Numbered from the stretch's first letter, positions 1-12,299 are shown. The stretch: DNA of 64,000 nucleotides from Siniperca chuatsi (GCF_020085105.1 NC_058055.1:10989822-11053821), one strand, 5' to 3'. Notes: generated from the letters alone by a model not told the origin. Numbers and translations: made by a program.

Positions 1-2154
1 GTGCGACCAATCACAACATTGTTTACTGATCGGTGTCTAATGTGTCTTCACACAGATTTGTTTTATTTAAACAGTGATGTTTGGTAAATGCTTCGGTGCA
101 GGGGAACTGTTGTCCACACAGTCACAGTGTTATAAAAGACAATGTATAGATTTGATTCAGAGCTGAGGATGAATCCATGATGTCCAGAGATCGCACATTG
201 ATGACTGATTGATCATGAGCGGTCATCTTGTTGAAGTAAACCTGCCAGCGAGCAGGTTTACAGAGTTACCTCTCTATCTGGAACGGTTGAAAGCATATCA
301 AGAATTAGGCTGCATCATATGTCCTTTGTTAAAGTATTCTCTTATGATTTCAATCTCCTCTTCCTTTCTTTCAAACTCAGTTTAAGATTTGTGCAAAGAC
401 ACTGCTGAGAGTAGTAGGCTCGGCTGGGCTACTCAAACAGGAAATGACATTGAACTGGGGACTTGAGTGCTGTCCAATCGCAAACAAGAAGTATTGTCCC
501 TCTTTTTCCGTAATCTGAAATGTTGTTCTGTTTTGTGAAATGTCGTTGTGTTTTGACCCTCAGGGCCACTGTAACTGTGCCTTTTAAGTGCAGCCTCACA
601 GAGCAGCTAGCATGCCTGTAGACTATTCAAACTTGTCTGTAAAGTAGAAAATAGTCTCTAAAATCAGAGTAGACAAGAAATTCTAGGGTTTTAGTTTCCA
701 TTTTTTGTTGAGTAAAGGGTAAATTTTAACTCAGTTTGGGGACACAGACCTAACAGAGGCAAGAAAAAACCCCTGAATAACTACCAGCTATTTGTCTTGG
801 GATCACAAGGTTAAAAAGGGAGGCCTGCCCTGAATTTAAGAGGCCCACTGAAAGCTTCAAGTAACCCCATGAAGAAAGGAAGGCTTGGGGCAGGGGCTTT
901 TAAAGAGGAGCGACCATGGCTTGAGGGAAGGAGGAGAGCAGTCAGCTGACTGGCTGGCTGTGGGCTAAGACCTGAGTACAGTCTGCTGCCTACACATGTG
1001 TGAGTCTGTGGAATCTGTGGCATGTGGGTTTCTGCATTGTCCTCCGGCCTGCGCAGGACAATAATCCCCCTCTATATTATGTTCACAAAAAGAACCTGGC
1101 CTCAAAGCCATTATGCAAAATATAAAGGACAGGGGTGCCAAGAGGCAAAGAAATACAGTGTGAAGAATGAGAAAAAACAAGAAATAGGATCAAGAGTAAT
1201 TGAGATTAGTGTCCAATCCTACAAACGAGTTGGCCTTTTTACCCTGTAAAGTGTGCAAAGAATGTGTGTCACTCTCAGGATTAGGCTGAGAAAGTTTAGA
1301 GATCAAGTAAGTAATCACCTTGGTATTTCTGAATATCTAGTATAATTTTAAGTATGATTATGTGTTTTAGCACATCACGTGAGGATGTTTAACTCTGTCT
1401 ATCATTCTCATTTGCCTCCTCCTTTTTTAGCTAAAGCTGAACTCCTAAAACAAAGCTCTTCATTCCTTTTCATGCTTCCACTTTGAAGCCATTACAGAAG
1501 TAGGTGACTCAGTTTGATACTTAGTGTTAATGAAGTAGCCTGCATTGTGTCTGGAGCCATGAAGAGGTAACATGGTCTCCACACTGAGCTGGAGGTCTCT
1601 TCTTCTTCTGCAGCCATGCTCGCCTTTTAACCGCCCTGTAACAGAAAACTCAGGTCCCACACTCATTTTCAACTCTGCTTACACTTCCTGGGTCAGAGGC
1701 GAAAGGGGGGAGGGGAGCACAGGAAGACACTGTCAGGAAGTGGCTTGTCCTTTTACTGTAATCTCTGCGAGTGTGTGTGCTCTCTTATTCTCTTATTTAC
1801 ACCAGATTTCTGACTGCGTTGTAGTGATAGTAATGTGTTGGTAGTAACAGTTGTTAAAGATAACAATTCTGATTCATTGTCAGGCATCTACAATAAAATT
1901 TTTGCACCCTGTGTCAAAAGCAAAAGCCATCAGTATAAAATAAAAAAGACCATACAGTATTAGGTCAGGCAGTGTCAACAACAAGTTATTTGCCTTTTTC
2001 ACAAATTATTTTTTACAAAGAGATAATTTTTCCTGTTTTTATTTAGCAGCTTTGTGCATTGACATTGTGAGCTACACACTCAACTAGTTAGCAGAAGTCC
2101 ATTTATTTCCTAGACGCAAAATAAATAAAATGTAAAAAATATGTATCTTAAAGT

Positions 2155-2565
2155 GAGACTATGTAACTTTTAAAAGAAGAATTAACACATTCTTACTCTT
2201 ACAAATGAACCATTGAATTCATGAGCAATAAATTGCACCATTATACTCTCAGGGATTTTGCTGCTAAAGCCTTACTTGGTCTGGTATAATAGGATCAGTG
2301 GCTAATGGGGGCTAATATGAACTAATGTTAGCACAAGTATAGAAAGGTTATAACGTCAGCAAACTGATAAAGTAATGTCAGTAACACAGCAATATCTTAA
2401 AAGTGTGCAAACATTAGCTAACATTACCATAACAGACCAAGGAAGACTGTAGCAGCAAAACCTCTGAGTGTACTGAAATGAGCAAGGGTGTGTTTTATTG
2501 TTTAGCATTTCAAATGTTCACTTGTAAGAGGAAAAATTATGTTATTTCAAAGTTACATACCGGTA
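2155..2565. mobile_element. Fold-back MITE (about 410 bp)
   Basis: Two long arms are imperfect reverse complements. The left arm has actatgtaacttt (about 2159) and gggattttgctgct (about 2252). The right arm has agcagcaaaacctc (about 2452) and aaagttacata (about 2549). There is no coding capacity, which fits a non-autonomous DNA transposon. It lies in foxo1 intron 1. Exact ends and superfamily are not resolved. Confidence 0.6.
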
Positions 2566-5500
2566 GTCAATATTCAATATTGTTGTGATAACAGTAGCTG
2601 AATGTATCCACTACATGTAGTAAATGCAAATTTAAAGTTTTTTTTTTTTTCCCTCCCAGTCCACTAAATATAAGGCCTCATCATTGATATAAAACAGAGT
2701 TACTGATTTGAGTAGCAGCTGGTCTCCAGCAGTCAGTCTCCTGGGAGATCCTCAGTCCTGTCTGTGGTTGTGTCTGGCGCTGTATGTAAAACGTTTGGAC
2801 CAGTTGCAAGTGAGGCCACTTTCACTGTGGCTGCACCTGTCCCTGCAACTGGGCCTTGTTTGTTTACTTATCCTGCGACCGTTACTGCAAGCCTCATGCT
2901 TCACTACACAAGAAACAGCAGCTGTCTCAAATTTGATTGTTTTGAAGTCCAATAGGAGGAGTCATTTCATGCTGCAGCAGTTGGTCTTGACAATATCGAT
3001 CACAGAAGATTTAGAGATCATTGGGTACATTTGAAGAGTTGTAAGGCGGTGGATGATTCTCCATAATCTAACGCAGGTCTTCTTAAGTGCTACCATATAT
3101 CTGAGCTGGGTAGCAGCAGGTGGATTCACAGCAACTCAAGTCTGTAGAGAGACAACTGGTTTTTGTTGCACTGCATTCACAGTGTGCTGTTCAACATGTG
3201 GCATTTCTGAGGGCAAACTGAAAATAGATTTTGTCAGAAGCAAAAAGACCTTCCATGTCTGGCATCTTTGCACCAGCTGACCTAGGACCAGTATGACGGT
3301 CATTATAGAAGCATCATTCTGAAAAAATGCAGCAAGAGATGTCGTTCCCTCACAGAGCTTTCTTTTTTTACGGGAAAGAGAACAATATAGTTTCTTAGAA
3401 TTCATTAAAGGCTAGTAGCAACAATCTAAAGAGACGTTTGGTTGCTGCAAAGCTAGGAATGATGCAGAATTTACTTTGATTATAAATTTTAAGCACATAA
3501 AAATCACTTGACATGATCCCACCCCCACACACAAACACAATGTAAGATATTTTTGTCCTCAAGCCAGTATTTTGTAATAAAATATCTTGCATCCTTACTC
3601 TTGTATAAGCTTGTGTTGGATCACTGCTCTAATTAGACAATAGATGTTCTCTCTTAAAGATTTATGTCACTTACAGGCCTCCATAATCTGTGCCTGGGAT
3701 CTTCCCTGGTCGCCAAGAAAGGTCAATGAAGATCATATAGATTTCTTAAGGCCCACATTTACATGGCCACAAAGCCACATGTGCACATGTTTTACTACTT
3801 CAAAGTTGGTTAAAAGTGAGAGCCATAACAATACATTTTATAAAGAAGTTTAGCAACAATGATACATATGGGCCACCTTGGGGTGGGCTTTCAGAGACAT
3901 AATGTGTGACTGGGGCACCTCCTGAATTAGTGAGACAGGGGATGTCTTTTCTTCTCTTTGGGCTGAGGTGAGGTCTGTCTCAGACAAGGATTATCCCAGG
4001 CCGAGTAGAGAATGCCCCTTCCCAGGGCCCAGTCATGCAGTCCATGATCTATTGTGGGCACTAATCAGTGGCTGTAGACATTTGCATATCACTAGTGATA
4101 TCAGCCATGTGTGAGCAAGACATGTTGTTTGGTTAGTTGAATAAAAGTTGGTTTACAGACTGAGTCTGTGCAGCACACTGCACAGATCTCAGGTCCTCCA
4201 CTGATGACTCATTTCCTGTCTTTGGTTACAGATTGAGATCATGTTAAAAAAAGGGGGAGAAAAGGTCACAAATCAAATGAGACACAAGTCAGATTGAGCA
4301 TTGCATTTTGTGGCCATGCAGTGAGTGTTAACTCCACCTCAGGTCTGTCCAGTCTGCATGTGCAGGATGTCCTCTGACACAGGAAGCCTTATTTAAAAGT
4401 CAATGGAGGGGGGGGGGTCTGTACTGAGTCAGAAAGCAGACAGTCCAACCCAGCACGTTGCATCTGATGCTTCTCCTCCTCTCTCTGTTCCTGCTCCATC
4501 CAACCTGTTTGCATGTCTCTGTCAGCAGCGGCTGAGGAGCTCGTGTTCAGCACACAGTGAACTCATTGACCCGAGCTCTGCCAGCAAAAACATCTCACTC
4601 TGTCACCCTCCCCATCCTCGCTTCGAACTCTGTAACCTCCCCTTGCTTTCCTTTTCAGTAAAAATTTCTCATTCATGCACAGCCCGCTGCCTCCACTCTC
4701 AGAATCAGACTTCACAAGGTTACTGTTGATGTATAGTTTGAGGGTGAACTTGCTGTGGTTCAGTGCCTTCGTATGAGGACAGTCATCCATATTCTTTTAA
4801 GTTTGTTCTATTTCTACAATTATTTGAAGTGTCATTCTGGTCTAAGTCTTGGTTCTGCTGATACAAAAAAATTTAAAATGTATTTATTTTATCACTTTAT
4901 AGAGCCATCCTCAATATGAAATAATCCTTTAACTATAGGTGTTTTTTTCTGTTTCTGTATTCATATTCTTTAAATGAATAATTGGGTAGTAAATCAAAAT
5001 TTAATAAGATATAATTATATCACATGATAGAATGTGAGTCATATTGTGATGATTAATATGCACTGAATGCATTTGCCAAAAGCCTAAAACCTAACCCAAG
5101 ACCAACATTTCAGAGACACACTCAGACAATCCATCTATTGTTTTGAATGTGAGTGTCTTTATCTCCATGCTTTGTATATCCCTGTTGAATCCTGTGGTTG
5201 GTGACATCTGGCTTCACTAACTGCAGGGAGCTGCTTTTGCATTCACATGGGTATTCAAGGGAAATTCCCTGCTAGTACGTCTTGTGTTGCGCTTTGGTCT
5301 TTTATTGTACCCACCATCCAGTGCAGCAATGAGTCTCATATTAGGAAGAGTTTGTCCAGAGAGACCATCTCTCTGCTCCTTCACCATTGTTGTTTTTCTT
5401 CCTGAGAGAATTACCGCAGGAGGCGCCTCTGTATCCTTATTGGGGTTCATAACATAACATTAGAGAAAATGGACTGAATGAGGCTTTACGTGTATACATG

Positions 5501-6275
5501 TTAGCACAAGAACAAATGTGACCACATCCAAAAAAAGTGAGCAAGTTGGTTAAACCCAAAGTAATACAGTCTGTCTTATTCAGGAGAGGTTTTTTTTCTC
5601 TGCTCTTTCAGTAGCATAGTTTTCAAACTAGGACGCTTGGTTTGAGACAAGACACAGATACCCAGAGAATCTTTATGCATTTATCCAACCGCTGTGATGA
5701 TTCTGATTTTGTCAGCAGTCAGCTAAAGTCATTGTGAGTTTACTGGAAGTACATTTAAAGTAATGTAAGAGATGTTGTGAATCTAAAATATATTCTGTAA
5801 CATGACTTCTAAAATTACCCACTTTTCTTGTTTTCTCCATGTTGTTTTCTGAGTTTGGTGGAGCAGAGCTGCTGCTGGTGGAAGAGTGGGATAGGTCTGT
5901 ACAGATAAAATTTGGCAGAAATCACGGGAAACATATGATTATGGCCTATAGTGAGGAGGGATAGGATGACCATCCTGATAAACTCTAATATAGCAAGGTT
6001 CAATTCATAGCTTTAACTACAAGTTAAATTAAAGGATGATAAAAGCTAAACAACTTACATATTTCAACTTCAAATACTTTAATGTGATGAAAATGCATTT
6101 TAACGTCATACAAGAAGAGGCTTAGTCTGCCAATCATGTGTGAGACTCATACAAGTCATGTGAAAATAGCATTAATAGTATAGTTTTATGTCCTCAGCTA
6201 TATAATGTAGTTTCCTCATCATGCAAGTCTGCCATTCCCCTCCAATTATTTCACCTGGAAGAGTTTCCACCTTTA

Positions 6276-6345
6276 ATCAGAATCAGAATCAGAAATACTT
6301 TATTGATCCCCGAAGGGAAACTCTTTGTTACAGCAGCTCGCCTTT
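6276..6345. repeat. Teleost LINE/SINE-type 3' tail fragment
   Basis: A tandem run of atcaga followed by aatactttattgatcccc and gggaaactc is a motif found at the ends of many fish retroposons. Only this short tail is recognisable; the body of the element is missing or too diverged. Confidence 0.5.
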
Positions 6346-7250
6346 ACGTCAGTGTACACAGGAGAAAGTACTAGCAAAAAAATATGATACAATACACTAT
6401 AAAAACTATAAAACAGGTTAGAAAATAAATTAAGTACCAAGTGGGTATAAGTATAAAATAATAAAAAAATTTAATTAGGCTAAATAGTCAAAATGTACTA
6501 AAATGCTAACTTTAAATAAACTTTGCTTAGCTGATGGTGGTGCTAATATATACTGTTTGTACTTTTTGTAACTTTTCTTTCATTATAGGTTCTTTTATTT
6601 GGAGAAAAAAATCAGTTCAGTTATGTTGTTGTGCATTTAGTCTGTTTAATCTGTTGTCATATCCAGTAACATATACTGTACTCTGGCTGTAGTGACATCT
6701 GTCTTGCAAGGGTACCAAATATTTATTTAGTATTAAATAAATTACACCACATATCCCATCCATCCCTCGCTCCCTCGTGCCAAAGTGAACAATGTCGTTT
6801 GCTGGAGAGCATGAGGAGGGAGTGGAACAGGCTCGGTAGACATAATATTGTTAATGGAGGATATGGACAAATGCATACATCCTGTTCATCTGCTGGCTTT
6901 GACATCACACTAAACTACCAGCTTCTTCTCTGCTCTGTATGGAAAATGGCAAACGTTTCCACTGCAGCAATTCACCTACTCATTTAATTCCCACTGAAAG
7001 GCAACCAGGGATAACTCACAGCTGCTTCTTTTTGCACCAGAGGGTCAGCATTTTTTTGCATAACATGACTTTCATGCCTTTAAACAACAATTTAATAGAT
7101 TCACTAGAATATCTGGGGCGTCATTCATAAGGGAAATATGGACCAGTAAAAAATAAATTGTGTTGTGGAGTTATTTTGATGCCTCTAGCTGCATTGTAGC
7201 CTACACATAACTGTGACACAGATAACTTGATTAGCTTTTTTCCCATCCAG

Positions 7251-7442
7251 AACTCCATCAGACACAACCTGTCCCTGCACAGCCGCTTTGTGCGCATACA
7301 GAATGAGGGAACAGGAAAAAGCTCCTGGTGGATGCTGAACCCAGAGGGGGGAAAGAACGGAAAATCACCTCGACGCAGAGCTGCCTCCATGGACAACAAC
7401 AGTAAGCTTGCCAAGAGCAGAGGAAGGGCCACAAAGAAAAAG
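7251..7442 (+). CDS. foxo1: FOXO1, exon 2: end of forkhead domain, AKT site and NLS
   Basis: This exon encodes 64 residues starting at [13 protein letters not shown], the DNA-recognition helix of the forkhead. It goes through [11 protein letters not shown] and ends in a basic stretch ...SRGRATKKK. The RRRAAS motif matches the AKT/SGK phosphorylation site (human Ser256) that drives 14-3-3 binding and nuclear export; the surrounding basic residues form the nuclear localisation signal. The acceptor is tttttcccatccag at 7237-7250, and the start point matches the known FOXO exon 1/exon 2 junction. The donor is aaaaag/gtactc at 7442/7443, phase 0. Human FOXO1 runs on here without an intron. The N-terminal part of the protein lies upstream of the window. 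FOXO1 is favoured over FOXO3/4/6 by the downstream C-terminal sequence; foxo1a versus foxo1b is not decided. Confidence 0.93.
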
Positions 7443-7508
7443 GTACTCCCCTTTTATCAATCTGTATATAGTTTGGCCATATATTCTCACAATTCTGCTG
7501 AATCTAGG

Positions 7509-8047
7509 TTAAAGGAATTGTTTGATATTTTAGAAAATACAGTTATTTGCTTTCTTGCTGAGAGTTAGATGAAAAGATTGATACCAGTGACGTATTTGTC
7601 CGTTAAACATGAAGTTACAGCTAGCAGCTGGTTAGCCTAGCTTATCAAAAGACTGGAAACAGGAGGAAACAGCTAGCCTGATTCTGTCTGGAAGTAACAA
7701 AATCTTCCAGTACCTCAGTACTTTGTTTGTTTAATCTGTACAAAAATCGAAGTGTAAAAACAACAATTTGTAGTTTACAGGATGTAAACAAGATGTAATC
7801 TTGGTTGGACGCAGTGACCTCCTGGAGTCTTTGTTGGTTGCCTGGCAACCTCAACTCCAAGAAGTCACTTCGGATTTTGTTACCTTTAGAGAGAGCTAGG
7901 CTAGCTGTTTCCCCCTCCAGTGCTAAGCTAAGCTGCTTGGTTGCTGGCAGTAGCTTCAGAAATGAGAGTGGTATCGATGTTCTCATCTAACTCTCGGCAA
8001 GAAAGCAAATCAGTGTATTTCCCAAAATGCTGAATTATTCCATTTTA
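7509..8047. mobile_element. MITE filling the foxo1 coding intron (family X, copy 1)
   Basis: Left arm 7509-7595 (ttaaaggaattg ... gctttcttgctgagagttag ... gatacca) is the near reverse complement of right arm about 7965-8047 (tggtatcgatg ... ctaactctcggcaagaaagc ... attattccatttta). Both borders read TTA, which could be a target-site duplication. The element is about 540 bp and has no transposase. Related copies lie at about 15678-16006 and 54863-55701. The splice acceptor AG (8047-8048) sits at the right end of the element. Confidence 0.75.
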
Positions 8048-8048
8048 G

Positions 8049-9233
8049 ATGGCTCTACAGGAAGGGGTTGAGGGAGGAGCAGGCAGCCCTGGTTCCCAGT
8101 ACTCTAACTGGCTGGGAAGCCCAAACTCCCACAGTAACGAGGACTTTGAAGCATGGAGCTCTTTTAGGACACGAACCAGCTCCGATGCCAGCACCCTGAG
8201 TGGTCGCCACTCACCTTACCCTTCTGAGCAGGATGACCTGGGAGAGTCTGATGGCCACATGCTGTATCCTGGAGCGGCGGGGACCAAGATAACCTCCACC
8301 CTGCCCAGCCTGTCTGAAGTGGCTGGATCCATGGGCCAACATGGCTCAGAGAATGTCATGGAGAGTCTGCTGGATAACTTGAACCTGCTGTCTCCTAAAA
8401 CCCCCCAGCTGGGTTCTGACTCCTCACATTCCTCAAATGCTGCTATGCTTCCGAGTAGCCCCTACAGCTCCACTGGCTTGACCCCGCGCCCACAGCAGGA
8501 CTACCGTAAGTGCATGTACAGCCAGATGAGGATGAACTCCCTGTCCCCTGCTCCCATGCAGACACTTCCAGAAACCAAGCCAGGTTTTGGGGCTTATGAG
8601 AGCCAGTACATCTGCCCTGCTGGCCTCCTCAAAGAGCTGCTGACCTCAGAAGCAGACACCAGTAGGGACATGATGCCCCCTAGGGATACACAGGTGTCTC
8701 AGGTTGGGAGGGGAGGTTGCCTAATGCCCACTTACAGCAGCCAGAGCCACGTAGGGGGTCATAATGGAGTAAAAATGATGAATCCTCCTCAGAGTCACCC
8801 AGTTCCTCATGTAAACCCACAAGTTATACATAGCCAGGGTCCTTCAACCTCACGAGACTTGAATAGCTGTAACATGATCCCCCTGACTAGTCTGACTAGT
8901 CTTTCAGGACCCCCCCCTCGATTGACCAGCCTGAGGACATGCATGCAGCTGCCCCGTGGACACCCAGCACACACTAATGATGTTTCGGCAAGCTACGGCA
9001 GCAGCAACGGCTACAGGGCACTTAACTCGGTTCACCCACACAGTCATCAGGAGCGGCTACCCAGTGACCTGGACAACATGTCCCTTGAGAGGTTTGAATG
9101 TGACATGGAGACTGTCCTCCATGATACCCTCATGGATGGCGGGGCACTGGACTTTAACTTTGACCCCGCAGCTGGGCCTCATGGGTTTCCCCAGAGGGTG
9201 AAGACCACCACACATAGCTGGGTGTCAGGCTAG
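8049..9233 (+). CDS. foxo1: FOXO1, exon 3: C-terminal regulatory and transactivation region
   Basis: This is the C-terminal 394 residues of FOXO1. The first codon happens to be ATG, but it is internal: acceptor ccattttag ends at 8048 and the frame continues phase 0 from exon 2 (human has ASLQ where this has MALQ). Visible motifs, numbered in this exon: RTRTSS at 40-45, matching the third AKT site and CK1 sites; a leucine-rich export signal MESLLDNLNLLSP at 104-116; the LKELL nuclear-receptor-type box at 194-198; and the acidic activation segment ECDMETVLHDTLMDGGALDFNFD, ending in the family-typical KTTTHSWVSG before TAG at 9231-9233. The length is close to that of human FOXO1 over the same part. 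FOXO1 is a nuclear transcription factor controlled by insulin/PI3K-AKT signalling. No frameshift is seen. Confidence 0.95.
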   Translation: MALQEGVEGGAGSPGSQYSNWLGSPNSHSNEDFEAWSSFRTRTSSDASTLSGRHSPYPSEQDDLGESDGHMLYPGAAGTKITSTLPSLSEVAGSMGQHGSENVMESLLDNLNLLSPKTPQLGSDSSHSSNAAMLPSSPYSSTGLTPRPQQDYRKCMYSQMRMNSLSPAPMQTLPETKPGFGAYESQYICPAGLLKELLTSEADTSRDMMPPRDTQVSQVGRGGCLMPTYSSQSHVGGHNGVKMMNPPQSHPVPHVNPQVIHSQGPSTSRDLNSCNMIPLTSLTSLSGPPPRLTSLRTCMQLPRGHPAHTNDVSASYGSSNGYRALNSVHPHSHQERLPSDLDNMSLERFECDMETVLHDTLMDGGALDFNFDPAAGPHGFPQRVKTTTHSWVSG

Positions 9234-9256
9234 GATGCATGGTGGATCACAAACAG

Positions 9257-9357
9257 GTGAGACTGACAATTAGTCTGGCAGTAAGTGCATATATAAAAAC
9301 TATAACAAATAAAATGTCCTTAGAATGTTTCTTATCTCTGAACATTTTCCCTCGCAG
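9257..9357 (+). other. foxo1: foxo1 3' UTR intron
   Basis: Donor aaacag/gtgagact at 9256/9257 and acceptor ttttccctcgcag/gttttt at 9357/9358 define a 101-bp intron 23 bp after the stop codon. Human FOXO1 also has an intron just after its stop codon, with the 3' UTR mostly in the last exon, which supports the call. Confidence 0.7.
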
Positions 9358-9679
9358 GTTTTTCTCAGCATCACCTTCATTCAGAGACTGTAAAATGTAA
9401 ATCCAATTCATGGCATATAAAATATACAGTACAGTACTGTATATTACATAAGACAGAACACAGTATCAGAGTGCTTGGTCCAGTGCTTAAAATGTCAAAA
9501 TGGCACCCAAATCTTTAAAGGAGGACTTGATATTACATTCTAGGGGACCAAAAACCTGCTAAATCTGACGTTCTATATGGTGTGATCAGTGACAAGAATT
9601 TCCATTTTTAAGGGTTCAATTTGAGAAGATCTTTTAGCATCCAGCCCTTAATGGCAAATGATTACACAAACACAAGTGT

Positions 9680-9760
9680 TAACCTAGTGAGATCATTAGG
9701 CTTAAATGCTAGATACACTGATGTATCATCTGCATAGTGACACATATTAACTTTATTAAA
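9680..9760 (-). mobile_element. LINE reverse-transcriptase fragment
   Basis: On the minus strand the frame reads MCHYADDTSVYLAFKPND, which contains the YADD catalytic core of a non-LTR reverse transcriptase followed by the usual T-x-x-Y-L. Only about 25 codons are recognisable. It is a relic embedded in the foxo1 3' UTR, antisense to the gene. The context resembles L2/Rex-type LINEs. Confidence 0.6.
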
Positions 9761-9970
9761 ATAGTGAATTAAAATGACCCAGAGGAAACACACACACACC
9801 ACATAGCAGATTATGCAACAAACACAAATAAATCCTGAAAATATTCTGATTGGTGTACACACAGTTAAAATGTTTATAGACAGATGTCGTGGTACAGTGC
9901 TGTCAAATTCAGCACTCGAGTCGGATATAAGCGTAAGACCAGCTGCATCTCTGACTTGATATGAATTGAT

Positions 9971-10023
9971 AATTCATATACTATATGAAGGTATTTTAAT
10001 TCATATACTATATGAAGGTATTT
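9971..10023. repeat. 27-bp tandem duplication
   Basis: The unit aattcatatactatatgaa plus ggtatttt occurs twice head-to-tail. Each unit holds a near palindrome (ttcatata/tatatgaa), so the transcript could form a local hairpin in the foxo1 3' UTR. Confidence 0.8.
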
Positions 10024-11646
10024 ATTTATGTTTTTATTTTAATTGTAGCTGTTGGATTCTTGCTTTGTACTTTGTATGCTTGTAAAATATGTGTGCCTAT
10101 GCTGTGTACAATGTATATACTGTATTTGAGTTACATATTGTTATGCTGTATTTTGATTAATCAAATACAGATACATTAGAGATGTTGCCTTCTAAAAACA
10201 GTACACTGAAAAAAAATTAAAAATTGCATTGGATAAACTGAAAAAGTATGGTAATCAAGTTGAAATCAAATTAACTTTCAAAAAGGGACATTTTGGAGAA
10301 TTAGGAGATTTTCCCCTGATTTACGATGTGTTATCAGTAGGTGCAGAAGCTGATGATGAAATCGTAAACTGACTGGAAATGGGTGATGGTCTACAAAGTT
10401 TAGCTAACACAGCACAGGATTTGCTTGCTATTTACCTCCCAGCAGCTACAGTTTTTATGCACCAAAGAGTTGTCTACTTTACCGAGCACATTTCAAAGAA
10501 AGTGTGCCAATTCACTGTGCCTACATGGTCTCACGGACTTATAATGGTGTACATATTATTTTCTTTAGTAGTACATTTTTGTATATGAAGGGTTTACATG
10601 ACTAGGATAGGGTTATGTAGTATTAAGTATTATGCTGTATGTATGTATTATGTGAAATGGTTGTTTACATATCTCAGTCCAAACTATATCAATAAATATG
10701 AACAGTCATACCTCAAATTTTTTTACCTCGGAAGTGTTGAAGGGAGTTTTCCTGCCATTTTCCTCAGTGAGTATGTTTGTCTTAATTTTTGACATACGTT
10801 TTGTACAGATTTTTTCTCTTTTGTATTTGATTAATACAGTTTGGACCTGTTCAGAGGGATGCATTGCCTGCCTTTGTATTTCTAATGTTTTCTTGTGCTT
10901 GAGGAGTATAGCCATTAGTTTCTAGTAAATATTTTGTGACAGCATAGTAAATCATTTTAAATTGAACATGAATTTGTGTGAAGTTATACATTTTTAAATA
11001 TTTTTTAAAAAGTGTATTCGTCTGTTCAGACAAAACTCAAGGAAAGGAATTCAGTAAACAGAATTGAATTATTTTGTGGAAACCATCTACTTCTGTAATT
11101 ATAAAAGCTTATTAAAAAAAATGTGGGATTTAATAATTGGTCAAATAGCTACCTTGCACAAATGAGATTTTGTTAACATTTAAAAAGTGCTTGAGTCTGC
11201 ATTTCATTATAAAAAGTTAGTATAATATAGTATAATCTTGGACATTACACAAAGGATGAAACCTACAATTTTCTCTTCAGGAAAAATGGAATACAGTCTT
11301 ATTTTGTCTTTGATATTCACATCCAGGTATTTTTTGAAAGAATGCAGTTTTTTTCTATGTAACCCATTCAATGCATAAATCACCATGTGAACTTGCAATT
11401 AAAGGAAGAAAAATAAAATGTTATTCGTGTCTTTATCATAGTAGCATTTTAAGGCAATATAATGACAACAAATGTTATAATCATCACATCAGTGGCATTT
11501 GATACATTCTGATTTATTCATTTGTAGTCGGACTATTTTTACATCTGTTGGCTAAGATATTAGTATGGTGTCCATTCACACATTATTTTCAGGGTTCCTA
11601 CAAATTTCTAGAACATTTTGGGAGGTGTCTTTTTCAGTAATGCACC

Positions 11647-11647
<1 letters not shown>

Positions 11648-11677
<30 letters not shown>

Positions 11678-11690
11678 ATGAAAGAAATAC
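11648..11690. repeat. (GAAA)n microsatellite
   Basis: About nine tandem gaaa units with one interruption (gaat), in the foxo1 3' UTR region. Confidence 0.9.
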
Positions 11691-12299
11691 AGTTGTAATT
11701 TTGTAGTCACTCAGATTTATGTTTATGTCCATAAGATACAATACATTTTCTCAGATATGCTTCTGTTTTTTTCCTTAGCTTTGACTGTGCATGCAGTCAG
11801 TGCTTATTAAGCACAGAGCCACACCAGTTCTAAGCTGCAATGCTTTCACTTTGACTATGATAGCCGTGCCACCACATTTACATTACATCTTGGTTTATGT
11901 TGTTGTCCACAAACGTAAACTCTTACTTCAGTCTGAGTCTTTTGGAAGATCTTTGCTGTATTGTTTAGTGGGTTTTGGGAAGACCTGGACTGTAACTTTT
12001 AAAAACAACTTGACCTAGCGTGACTTGAAGTTATTATACAACTCCAGTGCATCTTAAACAGTGAAGCTGGCTGTGAGGAATGAGGTTAGTGCAGGATGGA
12101 CACCCGTCATTAAGCACACATGCAGCCCACATGCTCTCATCCAGATCCTCAGAGGTCATGCCAGGTCACACAGGTCAGTAAGCGCTTCAATTCAAGGCCA
12201 CTTACTTTGGGGATTTTTAGGGTGTGAAATGGCTGTTCTTAAACAGTCTTTAGAAAACGTTTCCTCCCATGTGTGAGATAATTATGAGGCACCAATATA

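Larger units (their letters stand above)
1..7250 (+). other. foxo1: foxo1 intron 1 (3' part)
   Basis: No exon of a recognised gene is visible here, although the exon that follows begins in mid forkhead domain, so this must be the 3' end of the intron between foxo1 exon 1 (outside the window) and exon 2. FOXO1 intron 1 is very long in other vertebrates. The stretch holds a fold-back MITE (about 2155-2565), a short LINE/SINE-type tail (about 6276-6345) and AT-rich unique sequence. The short open frames on both strands look like chance. The intron ends in a pyrimidine-rich tract and cag at 7248-7250. Enhancers may be present but cannot be called from one sequence. Confidence 0.75.

Noticed and set aside
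7227-7568. Single 113-codon frame through foxo1 exon 2
   Set aside because: Only 7251-7442 is exon. The left end is intron 1 with its acceptor and the right end is intron/MITE sequence after the donor.
8049-8051. ATG at 8049 as a gene start
   Set aside because: It directly follows a splice acceptor and continues, in phase, the FOXO1 frame from exon 2; it is an internal methionine.
10379-11398. Several 60-75-codon frames downstream of foxo1
   Set aside because: They are AT-rich, lack homology and lie on both strands of the probable 3' UTR.
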